This document shows, one piece after another, positions 57,297 to 64,000 of a stretch of DNA of 64,000 nucleotides. Location: assembly GCA_032719365.1 (NCBI GenBank), contig CM064868.1:74079766-74143765 (forward strand), read 5' to 3'. Positions within the stretch are counted from its first letter, which is position 1; each line of letters opens with the position of its first letter. The stretch is from Prinsepia uniflora (lineage: Eukaryota; Streptophyta; Magnoliopsida; Rosales; Rosaceae). Under the pieces are notes generated by a model. That model was not told the origin of the DNA and did not search any database. It was given only the letters and a program-made list of their open reading frames with translations. Position numbers and translations under genes: made by a program.

Positions 57297-57450
57297 ATTA
57301 CAGTGTTTTTCATTTACTATCTTGAGTTTAATTAGCACTAAATAGGGTTTGTATGCTCTGTTTTTATTTCTGTTGTATGTTTCTTTATTTTTCCTTTGCT
57401 ACATGTTATTATGAAATAAAAAAAAAATTATTCAAAAAAAATTTCTTCTT
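57297..57450 (+). terminator. 3' UTR and A-rich end of eIF5A retrogene
   Basis: A T-rich 3' UTR is followed by AAATAAAAAAAAAA and a further A8 tract near 57412-57441. This could be a polyadenylation signal or a decayed poly-A tail of the inserted cDNA. Confidence 0.5.
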
Positions 57451-57555
57451 TTATTCTGCATCAATTTTAAAATTAGTGTACATTGTAATAAAAAGAAAGT
57501 AAACTTCGGTCACACGAATTAACCCTAATATTTGCAACGGAAATTGAAAATTAAT

Positions 57556-57640
57556 GATTCAAGCTCAGCTGAAATATTTGAATCCAATTGGAAATTTGTT
57601 CAGATAGACGTGGAGGTGGGATGTTAGTGAGAGTTGTTCT
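57556..57640 (+). pseudogene. Fragment of RLP 3' end
   Basis: AAGCTCAGCTGAAATATTTG, AATTGGAAATTTGTTC and GAGTTGTTCTTGCAG match 54837-54930 of the RLP pseudogene (SAGIFDFDWKFVLAG region). So RLP-derived DNA lies on both sides of the eIF5A retrogene. Confidence 0.7.
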
Positions 57641-59329
57641 TGCAGTTAAGAATATTACTGTATGGTAAGAGATTTTAGATTCGATTCTCGTATAAAGTGG
57701 ATATCCAAAGTTTATTTTTTGGCATGTTTTTCTCTGCATCTACTCTGTAAATTTCCATTTGACATGTTAAATAGATATCATCAAGAACTACAAGCTCATT
57801 CAAAATCCAGCTCACACTTGGTATTGGATAGCGAAATACATAAGAAAATTTCATGTAGAAAAAATAAAACAAAGAAGAAAAATAACGTTCTTGCTATCGG
57901 TGTTAATTAGACGGTGTAGTTTTGGTTAATGGCATCAAAGTCTAAACCCCTGAGCTTGGCAAATGACTCAACCTTGCCTTTTAGAGTGTGAAGCTCCCTC
58001 AACCTGAAGAAATCAAAGAGTCTAAGAAATAAAAAAAAATAAAAAAATCATATCGATGCTAATAAGAAATAACATTGTAAGATTCATTAAAAAACACATG
58101 CCTTGCAACTTCTGCGCGTCTCTTAGCTTCTTCTGCCATGAGATTAATGTCTCTGAAAGTGCTCCTCTCTGTAAACATTTTTGTATCGACAAATTGAAGC
58201 CCATGTATGCATGGTTCGCTGTTCGGTTGCCCAAGCAGCTTCACGCGCTTCCTTGCCGAAGTCATTTTTGGTGGTAAATGCTGTCTGGTAAGATGAACAT
58301 AGAAGCATGTCAAAATCATCATATCGGTGTTTCAATTTAATTCGTCTCGTTTGCTAGGTGAAGTTAGATGCTCACTCTTTGATCTACCACCAAGCCCCAA
58401 GCCTTTCCGCTGAGGGCATAACGGACAGCGAATTTGATAGGATCAAGCAACATGTAAGTGAGAATATTGTACATCCAGATTACCGCAGTCCAGCCCCAAC
58501 CAATACTTCTGATTTTTGTGGATTTCTAGGTTGCAGTGGCTGATATTATAGTTGCAATCTGCGAATGATATATTATTGTCTGTCAAAAAATAAGTCGAAA
58601 ATTAACAGATGGTTTGTTTCACATAGCAAAATTTTAGATGCCGTACCAGTTGAGCAATGATGAAGGCAATGACAAGCAAATATCCTGGCCTTTCGGTGAA
58701 GGACCAACCCCGGGAGCGCGTGACAAAGATCAAGGCCTGACTGATTGTGCTGATTTGAAGATACAGAGCAGATGCCATCTGGTCATTTAGTTTAGCTGCG
58801 ATTTTTTCATTTTTCATATTAAATCGGTGCTGATTGAAGTGTCTCACACCAAATTTGTCCTGCAATATCAGTGTGCAACAACATGAACAAGACTATGGAA
58901 TTGAAGTTCGAATTAGGATTAAATTCTTCATTACATGACAAGAAAAGATAGGAAATTTACTGGAAAGAAGCCGGTTTCATTGGATATCCAAAAGAAGAGA
59001 ACAGTTGTTAGGCCCAGGTAACCACCAAGCGCAATTCCAGTTACAAAAATTTCACTGAGCTTCCAACTGTCGGGAAATGGAGATGGTTTGACACTATCCT
59101 TGGATATGGTCATGATAGTACCATCATTAAGAACAGCAATGACAAGAACCATGAAAGGAGGGAAGTCGAATTTCCAGAAGACAGCCAGCAACATAAACCC
59201 TAGCTGTAATGCAAATTTTGTTTCAAATGAGAGATAAGCATCCGTATATAGCAAGAATTTTTTTTATAAAGTTTCCAAATTTGGAAGGGATCTTACCACA
59301 ATACATATGGTGATAGAAACAGCATATAT

Positions 59330-60109
59330 CTGAGAAAGAGAAACAAGAAAAGGTAACAAATTACGAATTTCTTGCGACACAAGCAACTTAAAGATTTTGC
59401 TCTAGCAATTGTTGATGATCAGAAAGCAGAGCTTCACTCCAGGTAAATCCTTCAAGCTAATCAGTCGATTGAAAACCTTCAAGGTTGAATCTGATCAACA
59501 CTTTGTTTCTGTTTTGCAGGGGAAGGATGAATATGGTTTTACAGGTAAGTTCTTCTATCTCTAAGCTCCTAGCTGATTATAGAGCTTATCTCTATTGGAT
59601 TAGGATAGAAGAGAGAATGAGAGATTGTATATGATGATAGGATCGGGTTGGATTGGTTTATGTTGTATGAAATTGTGATTTCATAGAAATGCACATGAAC
59701 TGTTTGATAAAATGCCAGCAGAGGAATTTTCTGATTTCTGCAGCTATGACTACAGATTCTTCATTGATTCATTTGTTTTCTGTGTACATAATATATTTCT
59801 TGCAGTTTTTCCTTTTCTTTCTTACACACACATCACTCACACACCTCACAATCCGTTACACACTCTTTGCATGACAATGTGATGTCATCAAGGACCTATT
59901 ACATTCTTCCATGTGGCACCTAGTTTCTAGAAACTGACACACACACACACACACACCAGGTGAGAGAAGTTTGTTATTCTCTCACACACACTTCTTTCTT
60001 TTGCACCAAGTCACCAATTAACCTTTAGGAGATAATGATCAAGTGTGAGGGAAGCATGAGAAGGTCTATACACCAACAGCAATTCATGGGTTTTGTAGAA
60101 AACTGTTAC
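59330..60109 (-). other. Long intron of ATPase pseudogene
   Basis: The 780-bp intron lies between the blocks ending QRMKNYT and starting IYAVSIT. It includes a (CA)n tract at 59937-59956 and CACACA-rich sequence at about 59820-59995. Some wording at 59440-59620 looks like a piece of inserted sequence, but no element ends are seen. Confidence 0.55.
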
Positions 60110-61419
60110 CGTGTAGTTCTTCATTCTCTGGAAGATTGCACGGCTTGTTAGGACAGCGCTAATGATTACACCCAGCCCGGGCTCTGTCAAAACTATATCA
60201 GAAGCGCCACGAGCAGCGTCCGTGGAATCCGCCACCGCAATACCAATGTCAGCTTTCTTTAAGGCAGGGGCATCATTCACTCCATCCCCAGTCATTCCAC
60301 AGATATGTTTTCTAGCTTGTAGTCTCTTCACAATCTCGTATTTATGCTCTGAAACAGAAAAAAAAAAACAGACACACACACAAAGATATGATGAGAAATG
60401 GATAAAAAGTAAACAGTAAAAACTTAGGGCTTAATTACGGACAGAACATGAGTTCAAACCAGGAAAGACACCGGCGAAACCATTAGCTTTTTCGATGAGA
60501 TCATCAATAGGGATGGTTGCAAGATTCCCATCCTTAGTGTCACCAAGCAGAGCTGAAGAAGGATACATGTTTGTCCCCATCCCGAGCCGCCTTCCTGTTT
60601 ACTTACCAATTGCAAGTTGGTCCCCTGAAAGTTTTGATGCATGAATGTTAGCTGCATCTCTAACAGATCACAAATTCCATTTTGTAATAGAAAAAAGCTA
60701 GTAAAAGTAATTAACTCAGAAAAATCCACTGCACCTGTGATCATTTTAACAGTGACACCAAAATCCAGAGCTCTTCTGATTGTTTCAGCACTGTCATGGC
60801 GAGGAGGATCAAAGAGCGGGAGAAGGCCAACAAATTCCCAGGGGCCACCGGGACTGTCTTTAGTTCCGGCAGGTACTTCCTGTCGAGCAACACCAAGGGA
60901 CAGCAGTCCACGTTCTGCAAACTTGTCAATCATAGTATGCACCTTCTTCTCAATGTCTGATTTGTTATGTGCCAGATGAAGAATCTGCATTGCATATATT
61001 GGTTATTAGAGCTCAAAAAATTTCGAAGCACTCGTAAAGTTTAACTTGACTGATTGAAAATTTGCATCTCACCTGCTCTGGTGCACCTTTGCTCATCTGT
61101 GCATTTTACTAGCAGCATCAGTGTATGTAAGAGCAGTTCTTGTATCAGTGGGATTAAAGGGAAGAAAGTGAATTTCTCTGATTCCAGCTCGGGCCTTATA
61201 AATTTGACATCAAATTTTCATTAGTAACTATCAACCCAAGACTAATGATGATAATAAAATTAAGTGTTTCAATTTTAAAGATTGATCTGCAAAATGTACC
61301 TCCTTAGGATCTGCCAACATTGAAACAATGGGAGTGTCAATAGCGTCTTGAATCTCTTACCTTGATGCTCTTGCCGCCATAAGTATAACCTGATCTTTGT
61401 CAACACCTTTCGCGAAAAC

Positions 61420-61799
61420 CTGACATGACATAATGTATAATCTTTCTGCCTTTGATCTTCATTGATCACAAATATATGGTTACTTTTTTTTAACAATAAG
61501 AGTGGGGTGATTAAGGCGAGCAGAACTACACACCAGGGCTCAATCATCGGACTGATACATCAGCCTACCCGCCCAACGCACAAAGCAATTGAGTGGGAGC
61601 CGAGCTCCCGATAGAATGGCCCCCCATCCCTCTAACACCAACATTAGTCAAAATTTATTAAAAGAAATACAATGAGAGGAACATAAAACCAAAACCTTGC
61701 ATGGACTCCGGTTGCGATAACACCCACACTATTCAATATGGTCACCAAAAATATGTAATTTACAATTAACAATGCAAATAAAAAAAACAGGGATCATAC
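61420..61799 (-). other. ATPase pseudogene intron with inserted sequence and exon echo
   Basis: The intron holds a GC-rich piece (about 61505-61640) unlike its surroundings. At 61705-61725 the phrase GACTCCGGTTGCGATAACA repeats exon wording from 62191-62211 (GAACTCCGGTTGCGATAACA), so a small part of the upstream exon was copied here. Confidence 0.55.
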
Positions 61800-62323
61800 C
61801 TCAACCATATTTTTGTCAACTGTAAGCTTGTTCAGTGTGAGTGTGCCTGTTTTGTAACTGCACAAGACATCCATTCCTGCCATTTCCTCAAAGGCAGACA
61901 TTCTTTTTGTTATGACACCTTAATGGGACAAATGGTGTGAACCGATGGCCATGGTAACTGAAAGAACAGTTGGCATGGCGATCGGGATCCCACCGATGAG
62001 GAGGACCAGTAGGTTATCAATGCCAACACGATATTCCCTCGCGTGGATTCCATATGTGACTATGATTTCAATCACCATCCCCACCGCAATGGAACAAATG
62101 CAGAAGTTTCTGATTGATGTCAAAACTTGCTGGAAATGGCCAACATGTGTTGTGTTTTCCACCAGATGAGCCGCCTTTCCAAAGAAAGTGTGAACTCCGG
62201 TTGCGATAACAACTGCTTCAATCTCTCCCTGCTTACATGTTGATCCTGAGTAAACCCCATCACCGGAAGTGATTCTCCAGTGAGAGCAGACTAAAAGTAA
62301 AAAAGAAGGTAAAAATTAGGAAT

Positions 62324-62520
62324 TGTTGTAAATTGTATTAAGTGATATGTCTATTTATGTAAATGGGTACAAGGGGTAGATAGGTAATTGTACTTATATT
62401 AACCCTAACCATATATAAGTTGGTTAATTAGTCTTGTATGATATTCTCTCATTATTCAAGAAGAACATTTCTTTCTCTACCTCTTTCTCTAAATCACTCC
62501 CTCCTAAATTCTTCACAACA
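62324..62520 (+). repeat. 5' LTR of Copia element (197 bp)
   Basis: It starts TGTTGTAAATTG and ends TTCTTCACAACA, a 5-bp inverted terminal repeat. A TATA-like CATATATAAG lies at about 62410. It is followed at once by CGTTATCAGCACGA. Confidence 0.8.
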
Positions 62521-62731
62521 CGTTATCAGCACGATCGTCTCCAAATCGGCGATTGCTCAAGAGAAGGATAAATCCAATCAAGTAGGTTTTCTAAATCCAA
62601 ATTTTTATTATTAAAATCCAATCCCTAGAAGCATGTAATTTCTAGGATTATTTGATTATTTTGATTTTTTTTTATTAAATTCAAACCCAAGAATTTATGT
62701 TTATAAGAATTGTTTGGAATCAATAATTATG

Positions 62732-62979
62732 ATGTTTGTAATCACATGAATTAATGATCATTGATATGTTCAATTGAATTATTTGACATAATCTTCATGA
62801 TTTTTCGTTTCACGTTTGTAATCACATGAATTAATGATCATTGATATGTTCAATTGAATTATTTGACGTAATCTTCATGATTTTTCGTTCCATGTTTGTA
62901 ATCACATAAATTAATGATCATTGATATGTTCAATTGAATTATTTGAAATAATCTTCATGATTTTTCCGTTCCATGTTTG
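62732..62979 (+). repeat. Three tandem 80-bp units in the Copia leader
   Basis: Units starting ATGTTTGTAATCACAT or a near variant begin at 62732, 62812 and 62892. They share GATCATTGATATGTTCAATT and TAATCTTCATGATTTTTC. The copies differ at few bases, so the array is young. Confidence 0.93.
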
Positions 62980-63266
62980 TTTAATTTTTTTTTGGAAAAT
63001 TTGATGTTAATTGTTGATTCTTGATGAACCCTAGGATTAATTACCCTAAACTTGATAATTGATATATCATGATCATTCATGTATTAATATTTTGATACTT
63101 GATTCTTGAACGTTTATCCTGGCGCATATGATGATTATTTGTTGAATTGATGGTTCATTGAGATTAAATTACGCTTGCACGACCCTGATGGTCAATTGGC
63201 TACCACATATTATTTTGCTATTATCATGATTTATGTATTTGCTTTACTATTTGCGGCTGAAAAAAA

Positions 63267-63381
63267 AAATAGAAAAGAAGTTTTGAGGGTCCATCCTTCC
63301 TCACTTTGTGCCACAATTAGTGGAAAATAGAAAAGAAGCCTTGAGGGTCCATCCTTCCTCACTTTGTGCCACAATTAGTGG
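63267..63381 (+). repeat. Two tandem 58-bp units in the Copia leader
   Basis: TAGAAAAGAAG followed by TTGAGGGTCCATCCTTCCTC and ACTTTGTGCCACAATTAGTGG occurs twice, starting at 63270 and 63328, nearly identical. Confidence 0.92.
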
Positions 63382-63668
63382 CAATATTTACACAGTTGCC
63401 TCACACAGCCGAATAGAGGGGGACAACAGTTGGAAAAACCCATCATTGACTGGCCCACTTCCATTATTTACTTGTTTGTTTGTTTATTTCATTATTTACA
63501 TGTTATTTATAAATGTAAATAGACTACTTGTACATACAAGGAACCTGAAGTTTCCTTCATAGATATCCTGGATTATCATACCATGTTATAGAACCTGAAG
63601 TTCTCATTAGTTGCTTATGAATGTATTTTTCCCAAAGCACTAATATTATCAATTCCTCCTTGTAGCGA

Positions 63669-64000
63669 ATGACACATCTCAACAAATTGGATTTTGACGC
63701 ACTTGACGTTTCCGGAATAAACTATTACCAATGGATTGAAGATGTGAAGCTTCATCTCATTGCCAATAGAATCTGGTCAACCATCCAGGAAGATAATGTG
63801 TCTTCTGAGCATCAGAAGGCGGACGCTATGATCCTCATTCGGAGGCATATGGATCGCGCACTGCAACGTGAATACCTGAGTCAAGAGGACCCGAGAGCTT
63901 TGTGGGTTTCCTTGGCTGATCGTTTTGATCACCAGAAGGACATATTATTGCCTGAAGCAAGACATGACTGGCATAACATTCGTTTCCAGGATTTTAAATC
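63669..64000 (+). CDS. gag: Copia gag, N-terminal part (runs off window)
   Basis: The ATG at 63669 opens a frame that stays open to the window end. It begins MTHLNKLDFDALDVSG, then YYQWIEDVKLHL, DRALQREYLSQEDPRALW and ARHDWHNIRFQDFKS. This is the gag N-terminal domain of plant Ty1/Copia elements (LDFxALDVSGxNY...ILPxARxDW). No stop is seen in these 110 codons, so the element may be fairly young. Whether pol follows cannot be seen. Confidence 0.85.
   Translation, partial: MTHLNKLDFDALDVSGINYYQWIEDVKLHLIANRIWSTIQEDNVSSEHQKADAMILIRRHMDRALQREYLSQEDPRALWVSLADRFDHQKDILLPEARHDWHNIRFQDFK

Larger units (their letters stand above)
57907..62290 (-). pseudogene. Plasma-membrane H+-ATPase (P3A-type) pseudogene, 5' part beyond or lost
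   Basis: The family pumps protons out of the cell using ATP. Exon-like blocks on the minus strand, 5' to 3', are 61800-62290, 61300-61419, 61073-61194, 60735-60984, 60460-60624, 60110-60348, 59297-59329, 58961-59203, 58647-58860, 58376-58558, 58102-58284 and 57907-58003, nearly all with GT-AG borders (one donor is GC at 58101). Visible motifs: ALTGES, LVLLIGGIPIAMPTVLSVT, TGDGVNDAPALKKADIGIAV, DGTIMTISKD, the KLRGLDFDAI segment and the C-terminal YTV that binds 14-3-3 after phosphorylation. Lesions: phosphorylated Asp of DKTGT is Tyr (61854-61856); stops at 61920-61922, 61357-61359, 60599-60601 and 58526-58528; frame changes near 62255, 61095 and 58190. Introns are kept, so it is a duplicated, not retro-copied, pseudogene. 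The N-terminal exons are not found upstream. Confidence 0.94.
62324..64000 (+). mobile_element. Ty1/Copia retrotransposon, 5' part (continues past window)
   Basis: A short LTR (62324-62520) with ends TGTTG...CAACA is followed directly by a primer-binding-type sequence CGTTATCAGCACGA, seen after many Copia LTRs. A leader of about 1.15 kb and a gag-like open frame come next. The insertion lies 33 bp outside exon 61800-62290 of the ATPase pseudogene, in its intron, on the opposite strand. The candidate left TSD is GGAAT (62319-62323); the right one is outside the window. Confidence 0.85.

Noticed and set aside
58961..59203. A working small H+-ATPase from the intact exons
   Set aside because: Intact single exons exist, but joined in order the gene has several stops, frame changes and no catalytic Asp.
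60162..60979. Plus-strand open frames in the ATPase region
   Set aside because: They are antisense shadows of conserved H+-ATPase exons.

Overview
This is a stretch of plant nuclear DNA. It contains spliced genes with GT-AG introns, a pentatricopeptide-repeat gene, a leucine-rich-repeat receptor-like protein gene, a P-type H+-ATPase gene, eIF5A, and many plant LTR retrotransposons. A eudicot is very likely. A woody rosid (for example Rosaceae) is only a guess from the style of the repeats. No tRNA, true rRNA gene or CRISPR array was seen.

1-38.7 kb is a block of nested retrotransposons, which I resolved from LTR ends (TG...CA), primer-binding sites, polypurine tracts and 5-bp target-site duplications (TSDs). 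Element A (1983-15376, +, LTRs of 370 and 382 bp, TSD TTAGT/TTGGT) contains element B (3195-9473, +, TSD ACACC, a rearranged Ty3/Gypsy element with gag remnants) and solo LTR C (10432-13751, -, TSD CACAA). A second outer element, D (+), keeps only some internal sequence (about 16.55-17.39 kb and 35.57-35.73 kb) and its 3' LTR (35729-38744). Inside D sits element E (17399-35571, -, LTRs of about 2.9 kb, TSD GTTTG). E was in turn invaded by solo LTR F (21275-24358, +, TSD GTCAA), a small TIR element G (25856-26480), solo LTR H (26772-29420, -, TSD CATCC) and, inside its own 5' LTR, solo LTR I (30717-32861, -, TSD GGTCT). B, C, D, E, F and H belong to one superfamily with LTRs of about 2.6-3.3 kb. 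They share a U3 repeat, a GC-rich inverted-repeat island and a central block of short tandem repeats whose sequence differs between subfamilies. E has about 3.9 kb of internal sequence with no recognisable polyprotein, so it looks like a LARD (large non-autonomous element).

38.7-64 kb is gene-derived. In order: a broken UVR-motif protein gene (-, 39.1-40.3 kb); a nearly complete Cassandra TRIM element with 5S-rRNA-like LTRs (40475-41150, -); one well-supported five-exon gene for an uncharacterised plant protein of 507 aa (42709-46388, +); a PPR pseudogene (46.87-48.61 kb, -); a leucine-rich-repeat fragment; a non-LTR retrotransposon RNase H remnant; a receptor-like protein pseudogene (52.35-55.03 kb, +); an intact intronless eIF5A retrogene (56808-57296, +); a plasma-membrane H+-ATPase pseudogene with introns kept but several stops and its catalytic Asp changed to Tyr (57907-62290, -); and the 5' part of a Ty1/Copia element (62324 to the window end, +) that sits in an intron of the ATPase pseudogene.

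Only the 507-aa gene and the eIF5A retrogene look able to encode complete cellular proteins. The Copia gag is open as far as the window goes. All family names come from recognising motifs by eye; no database search was run.
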